Shown piece by piece: positions 1 through 8,998 of a stretch of 64,000 nucleotides of DNA. Under the pieces are notes generated by a model. It did no database searches. It was not told the origin of the DNA and worked only from the letters and a program-made list of their open reading frames with translations. The stretch spans positions 1,065,210 to 1,129,209 of the forward strand of contig NZ_CP118753.2 in the NCBI RefSeq assembly GCF_034480035.2, in the 5' to 3' direction. The translations under genes were made by a program, and so were the position numbers. This DNA comes from Methanosphaera sp. ISO3-F5 (GTDB lineage Archaea > Methanobacteriota > Methanobacteria > Methanobacteriales > Methanobacteriaceae). The first letter of the stretch is position 1. Each line of letters starts with the position of its first letter.

Positions 1-69
1 TATTAGTTTTCCATCCTGGTATTTGTAGCAGGGTATGTGCAGTACATATTTCTGGTTTAGGGTTATCAT
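1..69 (-). CDS. 5' part of an unidentified protein (runs off the left edge)
   Basis: On the minus strand an ATG at 69-67 opens a frame that stays open to the window edge (23 codons, beginning MITLNQKYVL). A good ribosome binding site (AGAGGA) lies about 8 bases upstream of it, which is the main reason for calling it real. Too little of the protein is visible to name a family. Confidence 0.5.
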   Translation of the reverse strand, partial: MITLNQKYVLHIPCYKYQDGKLI

Positions 70-212
70 TTTATTGTTCCTCTTTTTTTTGTTGTGTATA
101 TATTATTTTTTGGGGTTGTGAATTATTTGTATGTTATTATAGTTATAGATTAAATGAAAAAAAGCCGTATATCCATATTAAGGGAGGGAATATATGGGGG
201 TTAAACTTGTTT

Positions 213-968
213 CTATTTGAAATAGTATGCTCCACCATCCAAGTATCTTTTTACTGTTTTACCAGTTTTCTTCTCTCTAATGTAAATATTATTTTCTGTT
301 CCTATATATTCATAGTCAGGATTTCCAGCGAAGTCATGTCTTTCACCTATCTTTTCACCATATATAGTATCTTCACTAGAACTTTTCTTAGTACTGCTGG
401 TCTTCTTTGTCTTCGTGCTGCTAGTCTTTTTTGTATTGGTTGTGGTAGTATTATTTGCTGTTGTGTTGTTTTGTGCTGTTAGTCCTAGTGCCATGTTTGT
501 GAAGTTTCCCAGGTCCATGGCAGGTCTTATCTCGGATTTTTTCATTGTATCTACTATGTGGGTTATTGTTTCTAATTTGTTTGTTGTGATTATTATCATT
601 GATCCTGTCATTGCATTGTAGTCGAAGTATGTGTATGTTCCGCTTTTATTGTATAATGTTATGTTTTCGTGTGTGCAGTTTTGTCCCAGGTTGCTTCCGA
701 GTTGTGCTCCTATATCGTAGCATCCGTTCAGGTTTTGGTCTTGTGTGTTTTTCCATGACCATGTTTTGATGGACAGGTTATGTCCTCTATCATCGTATGT
801 GTTATAGTTTTCAGTTTTATTGTCAACATTAGATGTGCTTTGTGGTACTTCCAGTTGGTAACCACTCATCTCCACTGCCTTGTATGAGGGTACTAGTGCC
901 ATGTATACCATGATACATGCGAAAATAATTATTATGGCGGCAATTATTGCCCCTATTTTTTTGTCCAT
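213..968 (-). CDS. membrane-anchored extracellular protein, unknown function
   Basis: This 251-residue protein starts with MDKK and one strongly hydrophobic helix (about residues 5-27), so it is probably held in the membrane by an uncleaved N-terminal anchor with the rest outside the cell. Residues about 50-165 form a mixed globular part with two cysteines (NGCYD and QNCTH) that could form a disulfide. Residues about 165-205 are a Thr/Ser/Asn/Lys-rich linker with repeated KKTSSTK units. The last ~45 residues (from YGEKIG to the end) form a small Tyr-rich domain. I do not recognise the family; the architecture is common among surface proteins of gut Methanobacteriales. It appears monocistronic, with an AT-rich promoter region shared back to back with the next gene. 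Confidence 0.75.
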   Translation of the reverse strand: MDKKIGAIIAAIIIIFACIMVYMALVPSYKAVEMSGYQLEVPQSTSNVDNKTENYNTYDDRGHNLSIKTWSWKNTQDQNLNGCYDIGAQLGSNLGQNCTHENITLYNKSGTYTYFDYNAMTGSMIIITTNKLETITHIVDTMKKSEIRPAMDLGNFTNMALGLTAQNNTTANNTTTTNTKKTSSTKTKKTSSTKKSSSEDTIYGEKIGERHDFAGNPDYEYIGTENNIYIREKKTGKTVKRYLDGGAYYFK

Positions 969-1118
969 TTATCTTCTCCTGTATACTTGTATTATATTTA
1001 ATCTATTGATTGGGTTTCATATTAATTAAATTATTTTTCATATGCAATGTTGCTGTATTTTATTGAACTGTGAACTGAATTAATAAGGTATATATTATAA
1101 ATTCGTAGTTACAAATAA

Positions 1119-3236
1119 ATGATTATGATAGATTATATTATAAGGGATAATCAAGAATCGGAAGTTTTTGAAAGTAATGATGATACATTAAACGCAAAGA
1201 ATATACTTAAAGAAAACTATCCCTATATATATGAGTGTATGAAAAAAGAGGGTTTTATATTAGAAAATACTGAATGCAATATATTTAAAGAATTATTATA
1301 TGATAATAAGGTAGTAGGTTTTATTGCTTATAATATTGATGAAGATTTTGATAGTATTTCACTAGTAAATGTTTATATAATGCCTGAGTATCGTGGAAAT
1401 AGCATTTTATACAATGAATTGTCAAAAATTTTGAAAAGTGATATTGTATTTTCTGTTTTAGAACCGAATAATTTGATTATAGACTTGTTTATAAAATATG
1501 GGTTTGCAGAAAAATTAAATGAATACCTGGTAGCATCCAGTATATCATTGGATGTAAAATCAGAAAATTATATATCAAATACTAACGATTTTATCCTGGA
1601 TGATGACTCTTTTTATGGATCAAACTTATATGATACTGCTATAAGTGCTACACTACTACTAATAGATATTTCATCTCCTGGAAGTAATATCATATGTTAC
1701 AGTAAAACATTAGAGAGCGATAAAGTTAACTACAATGCAGAAAAACATAGAAATAACATTCAATCACACTTAAAAAATGTAAAAGAAGATATGTTAGAAA
1801 ATTGTGATTTATTTGCAGATATTTTAGTAGATTTAAAGGAAAATCTTCCTAAACCAGAATATGATATAAATGAACTTGTAGGAAAACCTCCTGAATTATC
1901 AGAAATTCTAAAAATAGCATTAGAAGAAATAGGGAAAGAAAGAGTTAAAGAAATACAGGAACAATTGATAGAAGAATATGATGAGGGCATAGTACGTAAT
2001 GAAGCATTATTTAAAAGACTTAAATTCCTGTTAGTAGAAGATGAAATAATTGATGAAATTCTATTGGAAAATGATATTACAGAAGTATCCTGTCCATACT
2101 GTTACAGTCCAATAAATTTATCCGACATTTCATGTAAGATCTGTGGTTATAACCTTCAATACAGTAATGAAGAGGAAATGCAAATATTTAGTGAATTTTT
2201 TGATGAATTAATAAAGAAAATAACTAATAAAAATAATGGTAGAGAAAGTTTAAGAGGACTTTTCTCAAAATCAGATTATTCCCTAAATTCTGAGACAGAT
2301 TCTGATGAAATAACTTCTTTAAGTGTAGCTACTGTAAAAATAATTTCAATATTGCATGATTTAACACCATTAGATAATGCCTGTGAATACATATCACTTT
2401 CTACTGGTTTTGAACCAAAAATACTAAAGGAACACATGATAAAAGAGGGATATGTTGGAAAAGAAATTTCTAAGGACAATTGGAACATTATTGCTAATAA
2501 AATGAAAGTTCCACAGCTAAAAGATATTCTACGAACCGATGGACAAAAAGTATCCGGAAAAAAACAGGAATTGATTGAACGAATAGAAAAAAATGTTGAC
2601 TTATCAGCATATAATCCATTAGATCTAATAGGACAGGAATATATTATAACTAAGAATGCAATTAATTATCTGAATGAAAATAATTTTCTGCTCTTAGCAG
2701 GTAATATGTTAGAAGATTATGATTTAATGGAATACAAGAACTTCTTAAACGAAAATAATTATGAAGATAGTTATCAGACAGAATTATCCTTCCTTGAATT
2801 ACATGAACAAAAAGCATTACAAGAAGATGACCATGAATATATTAAAACAGTACTGGAATCCAAGAGAGCAATATATAAAGCTCTTAAGAAGTGTGATGGG
2901 GAAGAATTTGTCAATGAATTAAAAATATTTTCTTTAAACTTAAACCGGGATTATCCGATTTTCATGGCTTTTGTTGATTTTTCAAAGGAAGAGTTAGAAA
3001 TAGGTAATGTGAAACAATTAAGAAAATTGTCAAAAAACACAAGATACCCTTATGAATCAATGATGTTGGAAATATATGATAATACGCCTTATGATAAAAA
3101 GTTCACAGTAGATAATATGGTATTGATATTAGATGATATATTTAAAGGTATAAATTTATCAACGATTAGAAGTAATCTTTTTAAATATAGAGAAGAGTAT
3201 CAGAAGCATTTTAAAAATCTGGATGATTATATTTAG
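1119..3236 (+). CDS. GNAT-like / zinc-ribbon / SAP-domain protein
   Basis: The 705-residue protein has three recognisable parts. Residues about 1-150 resemble a GNAT acetyltransferase fold, with a strand ending in IMPEYRGNSILYNEL, which corresponds to the acetyl-CoA pyrophosphate loop in a weak form, and the typical late YGF motif (about 127-129). Residues 325-343 form a zinc ribbon with two CxxC knuckles (CPYC and CKIC). Residues about 460-490 look like a SAP DNA-binding motif (PQLKDILRTDG followed by SGKKQELIERI). The rest is helical and acidic. A TATA-like stretch at about 1089-1102 lies so close to the ATG that the mRNA may be leaderless; ATG at 1125 is an alternative start. A DNA- or chromatin-linked acetyltransferase-like role is an inference. 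It is monocistronic and ends 158 bases before an IS. Confidence 0.75.
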   Translation: MIMIDYIIRDNQESEVFESNDDTLNAKNILKENYPYIYECMKKEGFILENTECNIFKELLYDNKVVGFIAYNIDEDFDSISLVNVYIMPEYRGNSILYNELSKILKSDIVFSVLEPNNLIIDLFIKYGFAEKLNEYLVASSISLDVKSENYISNTNDFILDDDSFYGSNLYDTAISATLLLIDISSPGSNIICYSKTLESDKVNYNAEKHRNNIQSHLKNVKEDMLENCDLFADILVDLKENLPKPEYDINELVGKPPELSEILKIALEEIGKERVKEIQEQLIEEYDEGIVRNEALFKRLKFLLVEDEIIDEILLENDITEVSCPYCYSPINLSDISCKICGYNLQYSNEEEMQIFSEFFDELIKKITNKNNGRESLRGLFSKSDYSLNSETDSDEITSLSVATVKIISILHDLTPLDNACEYISLSTGFEPKILKEHMIKEGYVGKEISKDNWNIIANKMKVPQLKDILRTDGQKVSGKKQELIERIEKNVDLSAYNPLDLIGQEYIITKNAINYLNENNFLLLAGNMLEDYDLMEYKNFLNENNYEDSYQTELSFLELHEQKALQEDDHEYIKTVLESKRAIYKALKKCDGEEFVNELKIFSLNLNRDYPIFMAFVDFSKEELEIGNVKQLRKLSKNTRYPYESMMLEIYDNTPYDKKFTVDNMVLILDDIFKGINLSTIRSNLFKYREEYQKHFKNLDDYI

Positions 3237-3411
3237 CTAAAGTATGTGTTAATTGTCTATGTTTCTTATTTTTTCATATTTTTTCATGTGATTAATAGTT
3301 ATAAATTGTACTTTTTTTCTTCGTAATAGTTGAGAATAACGAAACAAAACTTAATAAAAAATTGTTAAATATCTAATTAAAAACATAAATATTTTAGCCC
3401 CCTTGATAAGA

Positions 3412-4471
3412 TCACTTTTGACTGAGCTTTTGTAGTGCTGTTTTTGTCTTAGTGGTTTGGTTTACTGCGAGGGTTATTAATAATACTCTTAAATAGATGT
3501 CTTTTGTGAATGAATTGACTGTGTATTTGTGTATTTTATGCATATTGAATGCTTGTTTGCATACTTTAAAAAAATCTTCAATATAGCCACGTATTGGTTT
3601 ATATTGTTTCCATTTTTTTAATTAAATTGATTAATTTATTAGTAGCTTTCTTTAATAACTTTTTTATTTTATTATTTCTTTTATTTTTCTTAAATAGTTC
3701 TAGTGGGTAGTGTAAATATGTCATGAGTTTGTCTTTTTTGAAGGTTGTTTTTGGGAAGATTAATGGTATGATTTTATAGTCTAATATGCCTTTTTGATAG
3801 TTTTCATAGCTATAATATCCTTTGTCAAAGAGTAATATGTCTAATGGTTGTATTATTCTTGATTTTTTTAGTTGTTCCATGATTTCTGTGAATAATTTTG
3901 AATCGTGGGGTGCTCCTTGGTGGATTAATATCATTACAGGAGTTAATGATTCTTTTTCTAATACCATGGTAACTTTATAACCGATATAATGTCCTTTGGA
4001 GGATGAATATGACCATTTTAAATCTAATTTTTCTAGATATTTCTTGCTATATGTTGATCTTAAGAAATTCATATCAACATCTACGGGAGTTGCATCAACT
4101 AAGAAAGTTAATCTTTTTTTGTGTTTACGTGTAAAATTAGTTCTTAATAATCTGTTTACTAAATTAACAATGGTTGTTATGTTAATTTTAGATAAACGAG
4201 TAATTATGGAGTTTAAGCTTGGAATTTTAGAAATGTTACAAAATTTTCTTAATTGTGAATTGTTTTTTAATTCATCCAGGATAAATGATACTTCATAATT
4301 GTATGTGAAGCTTAAAAAATGGATTTTTAAATCATTTATAAATGTTTCAATTGGTTTTATACCATATGAAGCAATAATTTGTCTACTTTTTTTAGAATCG
4401 ATAAAATTAAATATTTCTTTGAACATACTATAATTAGAGTCTTGTTTACTAAAATACAAATGAAGTTTCAT
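3412..4471 (-). CDS. DDE transposase of IS copy 1, in two frames
   Basis: The first frame (residues from MKLHLYF) carries the first two catalytic aspartates (LVDATPVDV and LLFDKGYYSYENY) and stops at 3599. The missing C-terminus, with the third acidic residue (RGYIEDFFKVCK), continues in another frame to a TGA at 3412. The frames meet in a run of seven A residues (coding strand; 3613-3619 on +). Losing one A, or slippage there, would give a single protein of about 352 residues. I place the start at 4471 rather than the longer ATG at 4501, because a GGCGAT ribosome binding site precedes it and the TATA box (about 4504-4511) would put the transcript start downstream of 4501. The other copy has the same break, so the split state has itself transposed. 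Confidence 0.8.
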
Positions 4472-4498
4472 GTAATCGCCAATATAATATATGTAACT

Positions 4499-4526
4499 CA
4501 TTGTATATAAATATTAGTATACAATG
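4499..4526 (-). promoter_or_regulatory. inverted repeat around the IS transposase TATA box
   Basis: CATTGTATA and TATACAATG form 9-bp inverted arms around a TTTATATA core just upstream of the transposase start. The same arrangement is present in copy 2 (about 44662-44689). It may be an operator or part of the promoter; nothing else supports a specific regulator. Confidence 0.45.
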
Positions 4527-4698
4527 ACTCTTTTTTACTAATATAAAAGATAATACATATGTATTATTAAAATTCAAAACTATTTTTATAAAAAAATTAA
4601 AAAAACAAGGTTTTATTGCTCTCAAAAAATTACATTTTTATCAAGGGGGCTAAAATATTTATATAATTTAAACATATATATCTATATTATAAAACATT

Positions 4699-5178
4699 AT
4701 GATAACAGAAAATGAAGAAGAATTACATAAATTCATATACAATCTACTAAAAAACAAATACGATTATGAAATACAAAGATTTGAAGGACTAGATTCAAAA
4801 GGCAGTTCACTACTGAATATAAATATACTAGTATTCACCATACAATTATCATTCATCAGTGCAACAGTACTAGAATTATTCATTAACCAAAATTACTTTT
4901 TAAACACTACCAAAATAGTATTCCTATTAATATTTATCCTAAATATAATTGCCAATAGTTTTTCATTGTACAATTTATACAAATCATACAAATTAACATA
5001 TTATGCTAGTGCCTTAACAGAGAATATCATTTTAGGATACTATTTAAATAAGAATAATTTTAAATATATTATAGCAGAAGTTATTAGTAGTTTAGATTAT
5101 GCTATAGGATATAATTCAAATATAATAACAGAAAAAAACGGAATATATAAGAAAAGGTTCAAAAATGCTTGTTATTAG
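4699..5178 (+). CDS. two-TM membrane protein, SLATT/Pycsar-effector-like
   Basis: This 159-residue protein begins with an acidic helix and the motif EIQRFEGLDSKGSSLL leading straight into a transmembrane helix (about residues 37-58), followed by a second helix (about 72-92) and a soluble tail. The R-x3-LDSKxSxLL segment before the first helix resembles the conserved start of small membrane effectors such as SLATT and Pycsar TM proteins, which are known or thought to permeabilise membranes in antiviral responses. I see no cyclase or nucleotide sensor nearby, so the function is open. The promoter TATA lies just outside the IS right end. Near the C-terminus a hydrophobic segment continues in another frame (see next entry), so the gene may have lost a third membrane helix by frameshift. 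Confidence 0.65.
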   Translation: MITENEEELHKFIYNLLKNKYDYEIQRFEGLDSKGSSLLNINILVFTIQLSFISATVLELFINQNYFLNTTKIVFLLIFILNIIANSFSLYNLYKSYKLTYYASALTENIILGYYLNKNNFKYIIAEVISSLDYAIGYNSNIITEKNGIYKKRFKNACY

Positions 5179-5239
5179 TATATTTCTATTATTAACTGAT
5201 ATAATAATTATTTTAATTAATCTGTTGGTGATAATATGA
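5165..5239 (+). CDS. 24-residue hydrophobic ORF overlapping the previous gene
   Basis: This short frame starts with ATG at 5165 (MLVISIFLLLTDIIIIL and so on) and encodes essentially one transmembrane helix. Its TGA overlaps the ATG of the next small gene (ATGA). It can be read either as a micro-protein translated from an AAAGG site, or as the displaced C-terminal helix of the 159-residue protein after a frameshift near 5160. The overlap with both neighbours argues that the frame is or was translated. Confidence 0.35.
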   Translation: MLVISIFLLLTDIIIILINLLVII

Positions 5240-5355
5240 ATGAAAAACATGATGATAAGAAAAATAAGGAAGAACCACGTAAGAGAGTTAAACCAGTTAT
5301 TCAATTTTTTGGAGCACCCAAGAATTTTAAACCTAAAAAACTTGATCATGATTAG
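5236..5355 (+). CDS. 39-residue charged small protein
   Basis: An ATG with GGTGAT seven bases upstream opens a 39-residue frame (MNEKHDDKKNKEEPRKR, then KPVIQFFGAPKNFKPKKL). It is highly charged, has no signal or membrane segment, and contains a short hydrophobic core, VIQFFGAP. Its start overlaps the stop of the preceding hydrophobic frame, which suggests translational coupling. I do not recognise it; the clear ribosome binding site and codon use make it a plausible gene. Confidence 0.45.
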   Translation: MNEKHDDKKNKEEPRKRVKPVIQFFGAPKNFKPKKLDHD

Positions 5356-5681
5356 TATTCTTTTTTGTAGTGTTATTTGTAATTATTTTGTTTATTAAGG
5401 TAAGGATTATATTTTTTTCTATTTTAATAGTAATACTTTTCTAATTATATGATTTTATAGGATATTTTTTGTTATTTTGTTGTTTTATTCTTTATTTTGT
5501 TTTGTTATATTTATTCTTCTTTAATTTTTTGATATTGCTTTGTTTGATGTATCTTTTTTTGATATCAAGTTATTTAATACTTTTTTTAAAAATTTTAATA
5601 ATACTTTAACATTGTTAATGTATAAAGAAGTAATAAATAATATTATATATGTATTACTACAATATTTAAATTGATATTAGG

Positions 5682-5748
5682 TACACTAAGAAAATGATAA
5701 ATTAAAGATTATAACATTAGTGTATCATGGACAGTGTACTTAATGTCC
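5682..5748 (+). promoter_or_regulatory. repeat-rich regulatory region upstream of the metal operon
   Basis: The ~510-base gap before the FmdE-like gene holds TACACTAA (5682-5689) and its inverse TTAGTGTA (5717-5724), a third GTGTAC motif (5734-5739), and GGACA/TGTCC arms (5729-5733, 5744-5748). TATA-like stretches lie at about 5661-5670 and 5787-5800. Repeated inverted GTGTA words next to a metal-uptake operon suggest a metal-responsive regulator site. The stretch 5356-5680 is AT-rich with nothing else I can identify. Confidence 0.5.
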
Positions 5749-5866
5749 AAAATACGAAATCTCGCAAAAAAAACTATGTTATAACCTATACTATATTTAT
5801 TAATTAAATTATTAATATTGTTTTCATGGATTATAACTAATTAAAAAATAAACGGGGGAAAAGACT

Positions 5867-8800
5867 ATTAATAAAAAAATTTATTTAATATCATTTCTCG
5901 TGTTATTATTTTTGATGGTTGGTAGCATAGCAGCAGCAGATGTTCAAGAAAATTCAACATCTACAACCCAATCATCAGATAATCCGGTTGTTACAACAAC
6001 AGGTAGCAATCAAGATTTACAAGAAACACAGACTACTAGTACATTAACTAGTGATAATGATGGAAATGATCTAAAAGACGTATCAGTCAATGTAAAAATA
6101 AAATATGAATATCCAAAAGATATTGAACAAGTAAATCCTGATTTTCATGTATTCGATGATGATCAAGAAGTACAATTTGAAAAAGACTACGACTCTGAAT
6201 CAAATAAATTTGTACTAACAATTCCAAACACATCATCAGAAAAATTTAACATAACAGCATTAACTTCAGGTTATATTCCAGTAAGTAAAATAGTAGATTC
6301 CACACAAAAAACAGTAACTTTTGACTTAACTGCTACCGAAGCATATAAATTAGGTAGAACAGTTACAGCATCAGCAGATAAAGCATTGAATTTCAATAAT
6401 GCAGATGATATATTAGTTGTAACTTCAGCTGGAGTTGCAAAACTAAACGGTAAAACTAGTGAAGAAGCTATTGAAGGAATATTAAACTATGGCGACGATA
6501 TAAGTTATACTGATGTTTTAATGTTACGTGAAACAGCAGTAGATCCAATCGATTTTGCATTTATTGTTAAAGAAGGTTCAGATTTAAGAATTGCAGTATA
6601 TGAAAATGCTTCAACTAAATTATCATATCTTGGAACAATCTCTGAAGATATGACTAGAAGTCAATGGAATACTTATTTCAAATCAATTAAAGGTAAAAAT
6701 GCATGGTCATTTGCAAGTTTAGCTAATGGATGGGCAGCAGGTGTTTCTAGAGAAGTTTTACAAGAAGCAGCATTCCACGGACACATATGTGAAGGAACAC
6801 TCGGTGGATACAGTATAGTACAAGCATTACTACAATATTACCCACCAGTAAAAGAAACACGTATGGACGGAGGATCTCCTGGTGATATAACATCATACAA
6901 AATATTAGGAGTTCCAGGTGGATCAGATGATGACGCAGCAATGTTCTTCTTAGATGCTACAGTTGGAAAAATAGGTTATGTTGGAATTGACACCACAGCT
7001 ACCGGTGCAACAGAAAACATGATTGGATTTATCCGATGGTACTCAAATGATAACACTGGTGACTTAATCATCATGACTTTTGATTCAAACAAAACAAAAG
7101 CAGACTTCACAAAAGAAACTGGAATAAATCCAGATGACGGAAGTTTAGAAGAATTAAAATACTGCACATGGTGGATTAACAAAATAAACAAAAATCCAGC
7201 AGAACTTGTAACTTTCTTATATGAATTCACAAACTTAACCGAAGAACAATACTACTATCTCATGGGAACAGCAAGTAATGTAACACACGATGATGACCAC
7301 ACAATACAAGCAATAGATTCTCATGGATTAGACTTAGAATATATATTATCATTAAATTTACCACAAGCAAAAAGATCAACACCAGATCAAACAACAGGTA
7401 AATTAACAGATAATCAAATGAAACAAATCGGTGTTAAAGCTGCTAAAAAAGCTTTAAGCATTTACAAAAAAGAATTAGGTATTGACATACTCAAAGACGA
7501 TGTAGACTTTGCAGCATTCACATCAGCAGGTTATGTATACTTAGACAACCAAGAAACAGTATTAGTCCGTGATGGATTATATGAAACACTTGGTGCAAGT
7601 TTATACAGTAAAAACATGCTACAATACCACCAAGCATTATGGAAACCATTATGGTTTGCATTCATCATGCGTAACCCAGGATCAGATGATGTTTATGCAT
7701 CATACCTCAGATACAATAATGATGGAACCTTCTTTGTAGGAGAAGTAAATGGTTCTAAAGTAGTAAATATTGGAATTGATACTTTAAACGATTCTGAAAA
7801 ATTAAACGAAATACAACAAACATTCATGCCAGATGGTAATTGGTTCAGCATACAAACGATTGCAAATGCATGGAAAGCAGACCCTGATTTTGATCAAATC
7901 ATGTCTTTCTTATACCATAACCACGTTTGTCCAGGTGTACAACCAGGATTCTTCATTACTGACCACATACAAAAAAATTATCCATTAGGTGAAAACGAAT
8001 CATACACATACATAGCTTCAAGCACATACTGTAAAGATGACAGTTTAACATATATATTAGGAATATCACCAGGTATGGGTTCATTTATTGTACAAAAATT
8101 ACCTGATGAAGATACAGAATCTGAATATGTTGAAGGTGCAACTGATGAAGGAGCATTAATTGTATGGGATAATGAACTTAAAGTAGGTCGTGCAGTAATT
8201 GTAAGTTTCAAATGGCCGGTAGTTGATACAAATATGTATTCAACATCAGAGGCTAAACGTGCAACTCAAATACAAGCATTTATTGATATGTATAAAGGAA
8301 ATCCTAATGATAAAATTATGGAAGACCTTGTTGTAGATACAAATGAAGAAAGATGGATTAATCAGGAACAATATGATGCTTTAGTATCAGGTTCCGGTGA
8401 TCTTAACACTATGAGCTACATAAAAAGTTTACCAAAAGTATCTAAAGAAGATGCAATAAAATCCAATAGTAATTCAGAATCAACAGATAATACAAACACA
8501 AACACAAACACTAACACTAACACTAATACAAATACAAACACTAACACTAATACTAATCCTAACACCCATAACAATGGACAATCATACTCAGAAAACACAA
8601 ACACCAACACAAACACCAACACTAATACAAACACTAACACACCTACAAGATCATCAAGTAATACTCGTTCAAGCACAAGCAGAGGTTCTTCAAATACTAG
8701 AACTTCACCAAGCTCCGCAGTTTTAGCTGTTGGAACTACTCAAGCTGCTTCAGAAGAAGTAGGAACAGTAGCTGAAGACCAAAGTAAAGAAGAACAAGAC

Positions 8801-8965
8801 TCACAATCTGAACAAGAATCAACACCAGACAGTGGAAAAGCATATGAAATCACAACTGACCAACAATCTGCTCCAGATTACACTAATGTAGGAATAGCTG
8901 TAGTTGCAATAGGATTAATCGGAGCAATTGCAGGTTATGGTTACATGAGAAGTAAAAAAGAATAA
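5867..8965 (+). CDS. cell-surface protein with two FmdE-like metal-binding domains
   Basis: The protein has a signal peptide, two FmdE-type domains, a long Asn-Thr repeat linker, an Ser/Gln/Glu-rich stalk and a C-terminal membrane helix (AVVAIGLIGAIAGYGYM) followed by RSKKE. It is therefore an extracellular, membrane-anchored protein. The first FmdE motif is HGHICEG (about residue 300) and the second HNHVCPG (about residue 680); such His/Cys motifs bind metal in the FmdE family, first seen beside molybdenum formylmethanofuran dehydrogenase genes. The start is unusual: GTG at 5900 would leave a signal peptide without positive charges, whereas an in-frame ATT at 5867 gives INKKIYLISF and sits 7-8 bases after GGGGGA. 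I favour ATT. It is the first gene of an operon with cbiM and ExbB/ExbD-like genes, so metal capture at the surface is the inferred job. Confidence 0.8.
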   Translation: MNKKIYLISFLVLLFLMVGSIAAADVQENSTSTTQSSDNPVVTTTGSNQDLQETQTTSTLTSDNDGNDLKDVSVNVKIKYEYPKDIEQVNPDFHVFDDDQEVQFEKDYDSESNKFVLTIPNTSSEKFNITALTSGYIPVSKIVDSTQKTVTFDLTATEAYKLGRTVTASADKALNFNNADDILVVTSAGVAKLNGKTSEEAIEGILNYGDDISYTDVLMLRETAVDPIDFAFIVKEGSDLRIAVYENASTKLSYLGTISEDMTRSQWNTYFKSIKGKNAWSFASLANGWAAGVSREVLQEAAFHGHICEGTLGGYSIVQALLQYYPPVKETRMDGGSPGDITSYKILGVPGGSDDDAAMFFLDATVGKIGYVGIDTTATGATENMIGFIRWYSNDNTGDLIIMTFDSNKTKADFTKETGINPDDGSLEELKYCTWWINKINKNPAELVTFLYEFTNLTEEQYYYLMGTASNVTHDDDHTIQAIDSHGLDLEYILSLNLPQAKRSTPDQTTGKLTDNQMKQIGVKAAKKALSIYKKELGIDILKDDVDFAAFTSAGYVYLDNQETVLVRDGLYETLGASLYSKNMLQYHQALWKPLWFAFIMRNPGSDDVYASYLRYNNDGTFFVGEVNGSKVVNIGIDTLNDSEKLNEIQQTFMPDGNWFSIQTIANAWKADPDFDQIMSFLYHNHVCPGVQPGFFITDHIQKNYPLGENESYTYIASSTYCKDDSLTYILGISPGMGSFIVQKLPDEDTESEYVEGATDEGALIVWDNELKVGRAVIVSFKWPVVDTNMYSTSEAKRATQIQAFIDMYKGNPNDKIMEDLVVDTNEERWINQEQYDALVSGSGDLNTMSYIKSLPKVSKEDAIKSNSNSESTDNTNTNTNTNTNTNTNTNTNTNTNPNTHNNGQSYSENTNTNTNTNTNTNTNTPTRSSSNTRSSTSRGSSNTRTSPSSAVLAVGTTQAASEEVGTVAEDQSKEEQDSQSEQESTPDSGKAYEITTDQQSAPDYTNVGIAVVAIGLIGAIAGYGYMRSKKE
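8489..8643 (+). repeat. Asn-Thr hexanucleotide repeats in the FmdE-like gene
   Basis: Two blocks (about 8489-8560 and 8592-8643) of degenerate AACACN/AATACA units encode alternating Asn-Thr dipeptides, separated by a short PNTHNNGQSYSE spacer. It serves as an extended extracellular linker and is a likely site of length variation by slippage. Confidence 0.85.
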
Positions 8966-8998
8966 AACTTCTCTTTTTCCACTTTTTTGGTGATTATT

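Larger units (their letters stand above)
3395..4652 (-). mobile_element. 1258-bp insertion sequence, copy 1
   Basis: The element is bounded by inverted repeats beginning TAGCCCCCTTGATAA (left end) and its reverse complement (right end), and is flanked by AAATATTT on both sides (3387-3394 and 4653-4660). This is a probable 7-8 bp target duplication, although the target is itself palindromic, so the exact cut is ambiguous. A second copy of exactly the same length lies at 44536-45793 in the opposite orientation, encoding an identical 300-codon first frame. It carries one DDE transposase gene on the minus strand. The family is IS4/IS5-like by motif pattern; I cannot assign it more closely. Confidence 0.9.

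Noticed and set aside
8489-8643. Possible CRISPR-like array in the FmdE-like gene
   Set aside because: The repeats are short in-frame Asn-Thr codon pairs without unique spacers.
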